The notes under the pieces were generated by a model. It was not told the DNA's origin. It did not search any database and saw only the letters and a program-made list of their open reading frames with translations. This document shows positions 27,665-37,081 of a stretch of DNA of 64,000 bases, one piece after another. Location: positions 1,674,001 to 1,738,000 of the forward strand of contig NZ_CP113068.1 in the NCBI RefSeq assembly GCF_026625885.1. The letters run 5' to 3'. Position numbers and translations under genes: made by a program. This stretch comes from Roseateles sp. SL47 (GTDB taxonomy: Bacteria > Pseudomonadota > Gammaproteobacteria > Burkholderiales > Burkholderiaceae_C). Every line of letters starts with the position of its first letter. Positions within the stretch are counted from its first letter, which is position 1.

Positions 27665-28101
27665 GTCAACCGGACCTGAGCCTGTCCCTGCAGTTTGCAG
27701 ACCCGCGCCACAAGGCGCTGCTACCGCGTCACAAGGTGATGCGTTGGATGCGTGCAGCGCTGGAGTTGCCCGGCGAGATGACGGTGCGGATCGTGGATGC
27801 CGAGGAGGGCCGCAGCCTGAACCTCGAATATCGGCAGAAGGACTACGCCACCAATGTGCTGACGTTTGACTACACGCATGAACCGGTGGTCGCCGCCGAT
27901 CTGGTGATCTGCGCCGAGGTGGTGGAGCGGGAGGCGCGTGAGATGGGCCTGGACCTGACGGCGCACTACGCCCACATGCTGGTGCATGGCACCTTGCATG
28001 CGCAGGGCTACGACCATGAAGAGGATGACGAGGCCCAGTGCATGGAGGCCCGCGAGACGGAGATCATGCTGGCGCTCGGATTTGCTGATCCATATCGCTG
28101 A
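27661..28101 (+). CDS. ybeY: Endoribonuclease YbeY (rRNA maturation factor)
   Basis: 146 residues; its ATG overlaps the phoH stop by 4 nt. The UPF0054 zinc motif [16 protein letters not shown] supplies three His ligands and [14 protein letters not shown] is the conserved core before it. YbeY takes part in 16S rRNA 3'-end maturation and 70S quality control, and pairs functionally with YbeZ/PhoH, which matches the gene order. In many genomes the CorC gene lnt follows; here a repeat region and opposite-strand corA follow instead. Confidence 0.95.
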   Translation: MSQPDLSLSLQFADPRHKALLPRHKVMRWMRAALELPGEMTVRIVDAEEGRSLNLEYRQKDYATNVLTFDYTHEPVVAADLVICAEVVEREAREMGLDLTAHYAHMLVHGTLHAQGYDHEEDDEAQCMEARETEIMLALGFADPYR

Positions 28102-28188
28102 GCCCCCCAGTCGCTTCGCTCCTGCCCCCGAGGGGCGCAGTCGTTTGTTGGCCCCCCAGTCGCTCGCGCTCCTGCCCCCAAGGGGCGC
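28102..28188. repeat. Two direct copies of a GC-rich intergenic repeat
   Basis: Copy 1 (28102-28138) and copy 2 (28151-28188) both read GCCCCCCAGTCGCT, then a CGCTCCTGCCCC centre and an AGGGGCGC end, differing at a few bases. They are separated by 12 bp. The GCCCC and GGGGC ends can pair, so each copy may fold as a hairpin. I recognise this type of element as common between genes in Burkholderiales; a terminator or REP-like role is possible. Confidence 0.7.
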
Positions 28189-28272
28189 CACCCGGCGGCC
28201 TGGCAGCGCCAGTTCCGCGGGTGTGGCTAGGTAAGCCCCGGCGCGGGGCGAGTGGTGGTGGGCAGTGCGGGG

Positions 28273-29412
28273 TTAGTTGGAGGTGCCGAGGTAGCGTTTG
28301 CGCCAGAAGAAGGCGCCAAGGCCGACGGCCAGGCCGGCCATGAGGGCGACCGCTATCCAGAAGCCCGTGGCCTGGTGGATCAGGGGCAGGTTGTCGAAGT
28401 TCATGCCAAAGACGCCAGTGATCAGGTTCAGCGGCAGAAAAATGGCCGTCAGCACCGTCAGCGTCCGCATGATGTTGTTGGTGCGCTCACCCGTCAGCGA
28501 GAAATGCATCTGGACGGACGTCTCGGCCGAACTCTCCAGCCGGCGAACGTGCGTCAGCACCCGCTCCACATGCTCCAGCACATCCCGCGAGCGCACGCGC
28601 AGCAATTCCCGCTCGCGTTCTTCCTGCTCGCTGCGCATCGGCCACTCTCCCAGCGCATCAATCCATTCCTGCACCGCACTGCGCTGGTCTTCACAGATGT
28701 CTTCCAGACGTGAGAGCGTGTCCCGCGCCACCAGCACCACATTCCAGTCCCGGAAATGACTGCGGCGGTCCAGCAGCAGTTGCTGCAGGGTCGTCAAATC
28801 ACGGGTCAGCAGCCGGCGCAGGTCCAGATAGCTGTCCACCATGTGGTTCACCATGCGCAGCATCAGTTCCGCCGGACTCGTCGGCAGCCGGGTGCTGCCT
28901 CGCACATCCCGCCCTTCCTGCTGCGCGCCCAGCTTCGACGCAAAATAGTCCCGCAGCGAGCACTCGCCCGGATGCACCGTGATCAGCACCCGGTCAAACA
29001 CCGCAAAGCCCACCGGGCTGGTGTCGATCGATTTGAAGGCCCGGTCGGCCGAAGCCACCGTGTGAGGGGCCTCGTCCGCCGTCGGCGCGCCACCATTCCC
29101 GCCCCCGCCCCCGCCCCCACCCGGTCCACCCGGCAAAGACCCCGGCAGCGCCGCCAGACGACGGAACACCATCAGGTCATACCAACTGGTGTAGTCAAAG
29201 TGGGACGGCAACTGCTGGTTCAGCAGATCCGAGATGTGCAGATCCAGCAGCTGCGCGCCGGTCCAGTGCTGCAGGCGCTGCTGCATGGTGGGCAACTGGA
29301 GCTCAAACTCCCGGCGCGGCATCCCAATCCAGAGGAAGCCCTGCGCCGGCAGGTCATGCGGCAGCTCGGACAGCTCCTCGTAGATGTGCTCGCTGAGATG
29401 GAAGATGCGCAT
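28273..29412 (-). CDS. corA: CorA-family divalent metal transporter
   Basis: 379 residues. A long cytoplasmic N-terminal domain with alpha helices precedes two C-terminal transmembrane helices. The signature GMN is in LITGVFGMNFDNLPL near residue 336, at the end of the first helix; the second helix is FWIAVALMAGLAVGLGAFFW and the protein ends with the usual basic tail. CorA forms a pentameric Mg2+ channel; some relatives carry Zn2+ or Co2+. An odd feature is a poly-Gly stretch (GGPGGGGGGGGNGG, about residues 95-110) inserted in the N-terminal domain. Confidence 0.92.
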   Translation of the reverse strand: MRIFHLSEHIYEELSELPHDLPAQGFLWIGMPRREFELQLPTMQQRLQHWTGAQLLDLHISDLLNQQLPSHFDYTSWYDLMVFRRLAALPGSLPGGPGGGGGGGGNGGAPTADEAPHTVASADRAFKSIDTSPVGFAVFDRVLITVHPGECSLRDYFASKLGAQQEGRDVRGSTRLPTSPAELMLRMVNHMVDSYLDLRRLLTRDLTTLQQLLLDRRSHFRDWNVVLVARDTLSRLEDICEDQRSAVQEWIDALGEWPMRSEQEERERELLRVRSRDVLEHVERVLTHVRRLESSAETSVQMHFSLTGERTNNIMRTLTVLTAIFLPLNLITGVFGMNFDNLPLIHQATGFWIAVALMAGLAVGLGAFFWRKRYLGTSN

Positions 29413-29424
29413 GCGCGACCGGTC

Positions 29425-30513
<1,089 letters not shown>

Positions 30514-30539
30514 TTAAAGTCGCTCCTGAATGATAGCCG

Positions 30540-30640
30540 CACGGTTGTCATTCCCTGCTTTTCCTCCCTGAGCAGGAGCCTTAGCGTGATGACAGCGATA
30601 AGGCTTTCTAACCCCGGCTGTGAAGCCGGGGTTTTTTTTC
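30540..30640 (+). ncRNA. Candidate structured small RNA with exposed anti-Shine-Dalgarno loop
   Basis: Three successive hairpins lie between the divergent hemB and hemJ genes. Stem 1 is CCTGCT (30554-30559) with AGCAGG (30571-30576), and its loop contains CCTCCC, complementary to Shine-Dalgarno sequences. Stem 2 is AGCCTTA (30577-30583) with TAAGGCT (30599-30605). Stem 3 is a strong intrinsic terminator (30610-30639). There is no ORF on the plus strand for this terminator to serve, which argues for a roughly 100-nt transcript. The 5' end is approximate; I see no convincing -35/-10 pair. An untranslated leader of hemJ with an attenuator is the main alternative. Confidence 0.55.
30610..30639 (+). 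terminator. Intrinsic terminator upstream of hemJ
   Basis: AACCCCGGCT (30610-30619) pairs with AGCCGGGGTT (30624-30633) around GTGA, followed by a run of T. It ends 21 bp before the hemJ start and belongs to the candidate small RNA or to a hemJ attenuator. Confidence 0.9.
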
Positions 30641-30660
30641 GCCGCGTTGATAATGCACAG

Positions 30661-31089
30661 ATGCTCTGGATCAAAGCGCTGCACATCATCTTCGTGGCCG
30701 CCTGGTTTGCCGGCCTCTTCTATCTTCCCCGCATTTTGGTGAACCTGGCCATGGTTCCTGCGGATAGCCATGCGGAACGCGAACGCCTGTTGCTGATGGG
30801 CCGCAAGCTCTACCGCTTCAGCAGCGGCCTGATGGTGCTGGCCCTGGCCTTCGGGGCCACGCTCTGGCTGTATTACGGCATCGGGCGCGGCCCTGGCAAC
30901 GGCTGGATGCATGCCAAGCTGGCCCTGGTGGTGGGGGCCATCGGCTACCACCACGTCTGCCGCGCCATGCTACGTCGTTTTGAACATCTGGCGAACAAGC
31001 GCACCCATGGCTTCTATCGGGTGTTCAACGAGGTGTCGGTGCTGCTGTTTGCGGCCATCGTGATCCTCGTGGTGGTCAAGCCGTTCTGA
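30661..31089 (+). CDS. hemJ: HemJ/CopD-family protoporphyrinogen oxidase
   Basis: 142 residues from ATG 30661. Four transmembrane helices; the first carries the conserved His in KALHIIFVAAWFAGLFYLPR. GWMHAKLALVV and the FRVFNEV-like segment (GFYRVFNEVSVLL) are other family landmarks. HemJ oxidises protoporphyrinogen IX to protoporphyrin IX. The older name for such proteins is CopD family or UPF0093; adjacency to hemB supports the haem role. No other protoporphyrinogen oxidase is in view. Confidence 0.85.
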   Translation: MLWIKALHIIFVAAWFAGLFYLPRILVNLAMVPADSHAERERLLLMGRKLYRFSSGLMVLALAFGATLWLYYGIGRGPGNGWMHAKLALVVGAIGYHHVCRAMLRRFEHLANKRTHGFYRVFNEVSVLLFAAIVILVVVKPF

Positions 31090-31102
31090 CCGGAAGCGGA
31101 TC

Positions 31103-32311
31103 GTGCACCGGCGAAGCTCCGCCACCTGGCTCGCTCTGGGCTATTTGGTGCTGGTGATCTACGCGAGCCTGTATCCGTTCTGGCCCTGGCGCCTCCCCCC
31201 CAGCCTGCCCTGGCCCGGCATCGTGGGCCTGCCCTGGCCCCGCTATTGGATCCGGTTTGATCTGTGGACCAATGTGGTGGGGTACTGGCCGCTGGGGCTG
31301 TTGTGTTTTGCTGCCGTGCTGCGCAGCGGCAAGGGCCTGTGGCCGGCGCTGCTGCTGGTGGGGGTAGGCTTGCCGCTGCTGTCGTTTGCCATGGAGACGC
31401 TGCAGTACTTCCTGCCGGGCCGTGTGCCTTCGCTGGCGGATTTTCTCTTGAACAGCGCAGGCGCCTGGTTGGGCGGGGCCACCGCCTGGGCCTTGCATCG
31501 CTTTGGCGGGCTGGAGCGCTGGGACGGTTGGCGGGAACGCTGGTTCGTGCCGCACAGTGCCGGCGCGCTGGCCTTGCTGGCCGTCTGGCCGGTGGGCCTG
31601 CTGTATCCGGCGCCCGTGCCGCTGGGCCTGGGACAGTTGTTTCCGCGCCTGAGGGAACTGGCGGAGCAGGTGCTGGCCGGCACCCCCTGGGAACTGATGC
31701 CCGACGAATCCGTCATCGACCTGCCGCTGCCGCCGGGGCTGGAAGCCATTGCGATTGCCATGGGCTTGCTGGCGCCCTGCCTGCTGGCCCTGTCCGTGGC
31801 CCGTGCGGGCTGGCTGCGGCGGATGCTGCTGGTGGTGGGCGCGGGCTGTCTGGGTCTGGCGGCGACCGCGTTTTCCACCGTCCTGAATTTTGGGCCGGAC
31901 CATGCCTGGGCCTGGTTCACCACCACCACCTGGCCGGGCTTGATGGCCGGCGCCGTGCTCGCCCTGCTGGCGGCGTTCCTGTCGCGTCGGGCCAATGCCG
32001 CCTGGGGGCTGGTGGTGTTGACCGCCCTGATCGCCCTGATGTCGGAGGCCCCCGCCGACCCCTATCTGGCGGAAAGCCTGCAAGCCTGGGAGCAGGGCCG
32101 CTTTGTGAATCTGTATGGGCTGGCGCAGTGGGTGGGCTGGTTGTGGCCGTTCGCGGCGCTGGCGTGGCTGCTGTATGGGGTGACGCAGAGCGATTCGTCG
32201 CCGTCCCCGCTGCGGTCGCGGTTGGACCTGCCCACGGCGGACGTATCGGCGCGTGACAGATCGCACACTTCAGCGGCTGGTGAAAACCCCGACCCTACAA
32301 TGGCGCCATGA
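31103..32311 (+). CDS. VanZ-family membrane protein
   Basis: 402 residues from GTG 31103. The N-terminal half has the VanZ pattern: LVLVIYASLYPFWPW, DLWTNVVGYWPLG, ETLQYFLPGRVPSLADFLLN and NSAGAWLGG. About nine transmembrane helices in all; the C-terminal half is an additional hydrophobic region not found in short VanZ proteins. VanZ itself lowers teicoplanin binding by an unknown route, and most chromosomal relatives have no known function. Its stop overlaps the ferredoxin start by 4 nt. Confidence 0.85.
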   Translation: MHRRSSATWLALGYLVLVIYASLYPFWPWRLPPSLPWPGIVGLPWPRYWIRFDLWTNVVGYWPLGLLCFAAVLRSGKGLWPALLLVGVGLPLLSFAMETLQYFLPGRVPSLADFLLNSAGAWLGGATAWALHRFGGLERWDGWRERWFVPHSAGALALLAVWPVGLLYPAPVPLGLGQLFPRLRELAEQVLAGTPWELMPDESVIDLPLPPGLEAIAIAMGLLAPCLLALSVARAGWLRRMLLVVGAGCLGLAATAFSTVLNFGPDHAWAWFTTTTWPGLMAGAVLALLAAFLSRRANAAWGLVVLTALIALMSEAPADPYLAESLQAWEQGRFVNLYGLAQWVGWLWPFAALAWLLYGVTQSDSSPSPLRSRLDLPTADVSARDRSHTSAAGENPDPTMAP

Positions 32312-32631
32312 GCTATTACCAGCGTCACATCTTCTTCTGCCTGAACCAGCGCGAAGGCGAAAACGCCTGTGCTCAGCACGGCGCGCAGGAGGCGTTTGAT
32401 CACTGCAAGAAGCGGGTCAAGGTCGAAGGCCTGGCCGGCAAAGGCGGTGTTCGGGTGAACAAGGCCGGGTGTCTGGACCGCTGTGCCGGTGGGCCGGTGG
32501 CGGTGGTGTATCCGGACGCGGTCTGGTACAGCTTCGTGGACAACACCGACATCGACGAGATCGTCGAACGCCATCTGAAAAACGGCGAAGTGGTGGACCG
32601 TCTGGTTCTTCCGGATCACGTCGGCCGTTGA
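32308..32631 (+). CDS. Thioredoxin-fold [2Fe-2S] ferredoxin
   Basis: 107 residues, ATG overlapping the VanZ-gene stop. Cysteines 11, 21, 55 and 59 (FFCLNQ, ENACAQ, AGCLDRCAGGP) match the ligand spacing of TRX-like [2Fe-2S] ferredoxins. The GVRVNKAGCLDRC segment is the family signature. It carries electrons in the cytoplasm; the partner is unknown. The overlap with the membrane-protein gene and the short gap to the hydrolase suggest one transcript. Confidence 0.88.
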   Translation: MSYYQRHIFFCLNQREGENACAQHGAQEAFDHCKKRVKVEGLAGKGGVRVNKAGCLDRCAGGPVAVVYPDAVWYSFVDNTDIDEIVERHLKNGEVVDRLVLPDHVGR

Positions 32632-32644
32632 GCGGAGCCGCTGC

Positions 32645-33283
32645 ATGAATGCACAGACCCAGCGCCGGCAGGTGGCCGGACCGGCCGGCGAGATCGAATG
32701 CGCCATTGATGAACCCGTACTGGCCGAGGGCCAGTCGCTGCGCGGCGTGGTGGTGATCTGCCATCCCAACCCGACCCAGGGCGGCACGATGGACAACAAG
32801 GTGGTCCAGACGGTGGCGCGCGGGTTCCTGCAGCTGGGCTATCGCGCGGTGCGCTTCAATTTCCGGGGCATCGGGCAGTCGCAAGGCGGCTGGGATGAAG
32901 GCCGGGGTGAAGTCGACGACGCGCTGGCCGTGGTGGCGGCCTTCCGCGATGCATCGCTGCCTTTGGCTTTGGCTGGATTTTCTTTCGGGGGCTTTGTGGC
33001 GTCCCAGGCGGCTTTGCGGCTGGACACGCCAGCGGAGCGCCTGCTGCTGGTGGGCCCTGCGGCCAGCCGGTTCGGCGTGGCCACCGTTCCCGCCACCACC
33101 GTGGTGATCCACGGCGAACAAGACGATGTCGTGCCGCTCACTGCGGTGCTGGACTGGGCGCGCCCACAGGCGTTGCCGGTGATCGTGGTGCCCGGCGTCG
33201 GGCATTTCTTCCATGGGCAGTTGCCGCTGCTCAAGAACCTGGTGCTGCGCAGCTGGCATCCCGTCGGGACTGCACCCGTCTGA
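32645..33283 (+). CDS. Alpha/beta hydrolase (serine esterase-like)
   Basis: 212 residues. Conserved blocks: VICHPNPTQGGTMDNKVV, then RFNFRGIGQSQGGWDEGRGE, nucleophile elbow AGFSFGGFVAS (Ser), VIHGEQDDVVPL (Asp) and the catalytic His in GVGHFFHGQLPLL. This layout is that of the small UPF0227/YheT-like alpha/beta hydrolases of beta- and gammaproteobacteria. Substrate unknown. It lies 13 nt after the ferredoxin gene and just before the carboxypeptidase gene. Confidence 0.88.
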   Translation: MNAQTQRRQVAGPAGEIECAIDEPVLAEGQSLRGVVVICHPNPTQGGTMDNKVVQTVARGFLQLGYRAVRFNFRGIGQSQGGWDEGRGEVDDALAVVAAFRDASLPLALAGFSFGGFVASQAALRLDTPAERLLLVGPAASRFGVATVPATTVVIHGEQDDVVPLTAVLDWARPQALPVIVVPGVGHFFHGQLPLLKNLVLRSWHPVGTAPV

Positions 33284-33309
33284 AGCACGCACCTGAGGAC
33301 TTTTCCCGC

Positions 33310-34470
33310 ATGAAACGATTCCTTGCCCCCTTGATGGCATTGGCCACGGGCCTGTTGACCGCCGTGGCCGCCTCTGCACAGGTGCAGCCGCCTGAGATTG
33401 CGGCGCGCAACTATGTGCTGATCGACCTGACGACGCATCAGACGCTGGCCGAGCGCGATGCCGATGCCCCGCAGGATCCGGCGTCGCTGACCAAGCTGAT
33501 GACCGCCTATGTGGTGTTTGACGCGCTGAAGGCGAAGCGGCTGACGCTGGATCAGACCTTGCCGATTTCGAAGCGGGCGTGGGAGGAGCGCAAGGGCGAT
33601 CCGTCGCTGATGTTCATCGATACAACGATGACACCGAAGGTGGACGAACTGCTGCGCGGGATGATCATCCAGTCCGGTAATGACGCGTCGGTGGCCCTGG
33701 CGGAAGGCGTGGCCGGGTCGGTGGAGCAGTTCGTGGCGCTGATGAACCGTCAGGCGCAGGCGTGGGGGCTGAAGAACACCAGCTTCAAGAACGTGACCGG
33801 CATCACCGAAGCAGGTCACAAGACCAGCGCGCGGGACATCGCGGTGGTCTTCGCCCATGTGATTCAGGACTTTCCGCAGTATTACGCCGACTACTACTCG
33901 AAGAAGGAATACACCTTCAACAAGATCCGCCAGTACAACCGGAACCTGCTGCTGACGCGCGATCCGACCGTGGACGGCGGGAAGACGGGTTTTACCGATG
34001 CCGCCGGTTATTGCCTGGCCGCGAGCGCGCAGCGCGATGTGCCCAACGGCAAGCGTCGTCTGCTGAGCGTGGTGATGGGCACGGCGTCCAAGGAGGCGCG
34101 CGCCACCGAGAGCCAGAAGCTGCTGAACTGGGGTTATGCAGCCTTTGATGCGGTGCGACTGTTTGACGCCAACCAGGCCATCACGACCGCGCAGGTGTGG
34201 AAGGGCACCAGCTCGGAAGCCAAGCTGGGTGCCGCAGGTGCGGTGTATGTGGCAGTGCCGCGCGGAGAAGGCGGCAAGCTGAAGACGGAAGTGCAACGGA
34301 CCGACCCACTGGTGGCCCCGCTGACAGCCGGGCAACGCGTGGGGACCCTGAAGGTGACCACGTCCGGAGGCGCCACGGTGGCGGAAGTGCCGCTGGTGGT
34401 GCAGCAGGAAGTGCCGCTGGCAGGGATCTTCGGCCGCGCCTGGGATGCCATTCGCTTGTGGATCAAGTGA
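33310..34470 (+). CDS. dacC: D-alanyl-D-alanine carboxypeptidase (PBP5/6 type)
   Basis: 386 residues with a signal peptide (MKRFLAPLMALATGLLTAVA). Penicillin-binding motifs: SxxK as DPASLTKLMTAYVVF near residue 59, SxN as IIQSGNDASVAL near 121, and KTG as VDGGKTGFTDAAGYC near 224. The PBP5 C-terminal domain ends with an amphipathic GIFGRAWDAIRLWIK that anchors the enzyme to the outer face of the inner membrane. It trims the terminal D-Ala from peptidoglycan pentapeptides. dacA/dacC naming is interchangeable on this evidence. An intrinsic terminator follows. Confidence 0.94.
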   Translation: MKRFLAPLMALATGLLTAVAASAQVQPPEIAARNYVLIDLTTHQTLAERDADAPQDPASLTKLMTAYVVFDALKAKRLTLDQTLPISKRAWEERKGDPSLMFIDTTMTPKVDELLRGMIIQSGNDASVALAEGVAGSVEQFVALMNRQAQAWGLKNTSFKNVTGITEAGHKTSARDIAVVFAHVIQDFPQYYADYYSKKEYTFNKIRQYNRNLLLTRDPTVDGGKTGFTDAAGYCLAASAQRDVPNGKRRLLSVVMGTASKEARATESQKLLNWGYAAFDAVRLFDANQAITTAQVWKGTSSEAKLGAAGAVYVAVPRGEGGKLKTEVQRTDPLVAPLTAGQRVGTLKVTTSGGATVAEVPLVVQQEVPLAGIFGRAWDAIRLWIK

Positions 34471-34507
34471 TCGGGGCGTCCTCGTTGTTTCAGCGTTGAA
34501 CGCTCAG

Positions 34508-34531
34508 AACGCCACCTGCGGGTGGCGTTTT
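34508..34531 (+). terminator. Intrinsic terminator after the carboxypeptidase gene
   Basis: AACGCCACC (34508-34516) and GGTGGCGTT (34521-34529) pair around TGCG and are followed by TT. It closes the transcript from the ferredoxin-hydrolase-carboxypeptidase stretch. Confidence 0.8.
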
Positions 34532-34685
34532 GCTGTGCGTATGAAAAAGGGCGAGCCTGCCGGCTGGGGGCGGTTGACCGACGCTCAGAGGACCACGCCG
34601 GAAAGCGCAGGGCCTTTTCTCACCCACCCACCGCCCGTCATCGCGCCATCCCGCCGAACGCTGGATGCGGCCCACCGCACCAAGG

Positions 34686-34713
34686 TTGCCGACCATTGCC
34701 ACAAGTTGATAAT
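34686..34713 (+). promoter_or_regulatory. Predicted promoter of the aminotransferase-ybeD genes
   Basis: TTGCCG (34686-34691) is followed after 16 bp by GATAAT (34708-34713), about 30 bp before the aminotransferase ATG. Confidence 0.4.
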
Positions 34714-34742
34714 GAGTCACGCGTTGCACGGGAGAACCGCTG

Positions 34743-35624
34743 ATGACCACGCCTTGGACCGAGCTGCCCTGCTATCTCAATGGCCATCTCGGCCGGCTGG
34801 GCGAAGCCCGCGTGCCGGTGATGGACCGGGGATTCCTCTTCGGGGACGGCGTGTATGAGCTGATTCCCGTGTATGGCGGGCGCCTGTTTCGCGTTCAGGA
34901 CCATCTGAGCCGACTAGGTCGAAGCCTGAAGGCCCTGCGCATCGAGGATCCCTATGAGCGGGAAGCCTGGATCGATCTGTTCCGCAGCCTCATTCAGCAT
35001 TTGCCCGACCACGAAGATCAGTGGATTTATCTGCAGGTGACACGGGGCGTGGCGCCCCGTGACCATGTGATGCCCAAGGACCTGGAACCCACCGTGCTGG
35101 TCTACAGCTCCCCGCAGCGCGCCTTGACGCCCGAGCAGCGCCATCAGGGGCTGTCGATGGTCACGGCACGGGACTTCCGCTGGCAGCGCGGCGACATCAA
35201 GAGCATTTCGCTGCTGGGCAATGTGCTGGCCCGCCAGATGTCCGCCGACCAGGGCGCGGATGAGACATTGCTCATTCGCGACGGCTATCTCACTGAGGCG
35301 TCCGCCAGCAATGTGTGGATCGTCCGTGACGGCGCCCTGCTGGGGCCGCCGCCGGGGGAGTTGCTGCTGGAGGGAGTGCGGGTGGGGTTGCTGGCCGAGC
35401 TGTGCGAGGAACTGGGGCTGGCCTACAACCTCTGCCCGATTGCAGAAACCGAATTGGCCACGGCCGACGAGATCCTGCTGAGTTCGGCCACGAAGGAAGT
35501 GGTGGCAGTGACCCGTCTGGACCATGAGCCGGTGGGCCATGGCGCATTACGAGGCCGGCCCGGCCCGGTGTATGCCCGGCTGTACGAGGCCTACCAACGG
35601 GCCAAGCTCTTGCAAAGTGTCTGA
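34743..35624 (+). CDS. D-amino-acid aminotransferase (class IV, PLP)
   Basis: 293 residues. Fold-type IV aminotransferase: MDRGFLFGDGVYELIPVYGG near residue 28, the PLP lysine in DIKSISLLGNVLAR near 155, and LTEASASNVWIV. The Tyr of GDGVYELIP and the length are those of D-alanine transaminase rather than BCAT, which usually has a longer N-terminus. It would interconvert D-amino acids and 2-oxo acids, for example supplying D-Glu or D-Ala. It leads the ybeD-lipB-lipA cluster, 23 nt from ybeD. Confidence 0.88.
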   Translation: MTTPWTELPCYLNGHLGRLGEARVPVMDRGFLFGDGVYELIPVYGGRLFRVQDHLSRLGRSLKALRIEDPYEREAWIDLFRSLIQHLPDHEDQWIYLQVTRGVAPRDHVMPKDLEPTVLVYSSPQRALTPEQRHQGLSMVTARDFRWQRGDIKSISLLGNVLARQMSADQGADETLLIRDGYLTEASASNVWIVRDGALLGPPPGELLLEGVRVGLLAELCEELGLAYNLCPIAETELATADEILLSSATKEVVAVTRLDHEPVGHGALRGRPGPVYARLYEAYQRAKLLQSV

Positions 35625-35647
35625 CCATCACCAAGTAGGATGTCATC

Positions 35648-35938
35648 ATGACCAGCGCTTTTAATGCCCCGATCCCGCCCGAACAGTCCCTGATCGAGTA
35701 TCCGTCCCAGTTCCCCATCAAGGTGATGGGCGCGCATGTGGAAGGCTTTGCCGAGGCCATCGTGTCGATTGCGCGCCAGTTCGATCCCAGCTTCGATGCC
35801 TCGACCGTGGAACACCGCCCCAGCAAGGGCGGCAACTACCTCGGTGTGACCATCACCGTGACCGCCACCAGCCGGGAACAACTGGACGAGCTGTATCGCA
35901 CCCTGACCACGCATCCGATGGTCAAGGTGGTGTTCTGA
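35648..35938 (+). CDS. ybeD: YbeD (DUF493) family protein
   Basis: 96 residues with the ferredoxin-like fold expected of DUF493: IEYPSQFPIKVMG, EAIVSIARQFDP, RPSKGGNYLGVTITVTATSR and HPMVKVVF. Typical partner of lipB and lipA in gene order. The function is undefined; it is suggested to be an ACT-like regulator. An opposite-strand Sel1 gene separates it from lipB here. Confidence 0.92.
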   Translation: MTSAFNAPIPPEQSLIEYPSQFPIKVMGAHVEGFAEAIVSIARQFDPSFDASTVEHRPSKGGNYLGVTITVTATSREQLDELYRTLTTHPMVKVVF

Positions 35939-36042
35939 TCCGCTGAAGCATCCCTCCTGCATCGCCTCGGCACCCGTGCCGAGGCCTCCGGTCCCGGCTG
36001 ACTCAGCCTGAACCGGCCTGGCCCCTCGACAGAGACACCGCC

Positions 36043-36879
36043 TCAGATCGATGAGGCCTCCGCCGACAGTTGATCCGCCAGCACCTTGACCTTGGCCTTG
36101 GCGGCCACATCCCCGTTGCCCGCCGCCGCTGCGTACCAGTAGCTCGCCAGGCGCAGATCCTTGTCCACCCCCAGCCCGGTTTCGTACATCGAGCCGATGA
36201 GGTACTGAGCGCCCACATCCCCACCCTTGGCCGCTTCGCGATACCAGCGAGCCGCTTCACCCATGTCGCGCTCGGCGCCCCGGCCAAGATAGAAGGCCGT
36301 CCCCACCGCCACCTGAGCGTCCACGCTGCCGTGATCGGCCGCCTTGAGGTACCAGGACTGGGCCTGGACGAGGTCTCGGGTGCCCAGCACACCTTCTTCA
36401 TAAAACTGACCGAGAGCCAGTTCGGCCCGCACCAGGCCGCGCTCGGACGCACGCTTGAGCAATTGCTGCGCGAGGGCCAGGTCCGGTCGGGCGGCTTCGC
36501 GACGCAGATGCATCATGGCCAGGTTGTAATCCCCCAAGGCCTCCCCCCGGGCCGCCAGTTCGCCGAATTGGCGCTCGGCCTGTCGCATACGTCCGCGCGC
36601 ATAAGCATCCAGGGCAGTATCCAGTGTGATTGACGTCGCAGCGCGGGGCGCGGTGGCGCCACTGGTGGCTGGGCCGGAAGCCGATGAAGAGGGCGGCCCA
36701 GACATGAGTGGCCGCGCTGCAGTGGCGACCGCAGGAGCAGCCGCAACGCATGCCACCAGGCCCGCGCACAACAGCGCCCGGAGGCCCTGCGGCGCGGCGC
36801 GCCACTGCGCTGCGGCAGGGCTCGCATCCCCGCGCGTTGCCCATCGGCGGTTGGAGAATTTCGAGAATCCCAGCTTCAT
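36043..36879 (-). CDS. Sel1-repeat (TPR-like) protein
   Basis: 278 residues from ATG 36879; a longer in-frame start at 36930 adds 17 residues. The N-terminus is hydrophobic (GLRALLCAGLVACVAAAPAVA), so the protein is likely exported to the periplasm. Three to four Sel1 repeats follow: ALGQFYEEGVLGTRDLVQA, VGTAFYLGRGAERDMGEAA and IGSMYETGLGVDKDLRLAS. Such repeats bind proteins and often act in envelope or stress roles. Located between ybeD and lipB on the opposite strand. Confidence 0.87.
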   Translation of the reverse strand: MKLGFSKFSNRRWATRGDASPAAAQWRAAPQGLRALLCAGLVACVAAAPAVATAARPLMSGPPSSSASGPATSGATAPRAATSITLDTALDAYARGRMRQAERQFGELAARGEALGDYNLAMMHLRREAARPDLALAQQLLKRASERGLVRAELALGQFYEEGVLGTRDLVQAQSWYLKAADHGSVDAQVAVGTAFYLGRGAERDMGEAARWYREAAKGGDVGAQYLIGSMYETGLGVDKDLRLASYWYAAAAGNGDVAAKAKVKVLADQLSAEASSI

Positions 36880-37081
36880 GATGCGCCCCGAAAGTCCAGA
36901 TAAGCCGCATCCTAGTGTGCTGTCCCACAAGTTCCTACCAATGAAACCGCGTCTTTCGCGCCCGTGCTGCGTTGCGAATCCTCGCGATGCCGACGGGCAT
37001 CGCTGTGGACATCCATCGGTTTCATTTTTGGCAGTGACCTGCTGGGCAGCACACTGGGCACTTCACCGCTAGCATGCTGAC

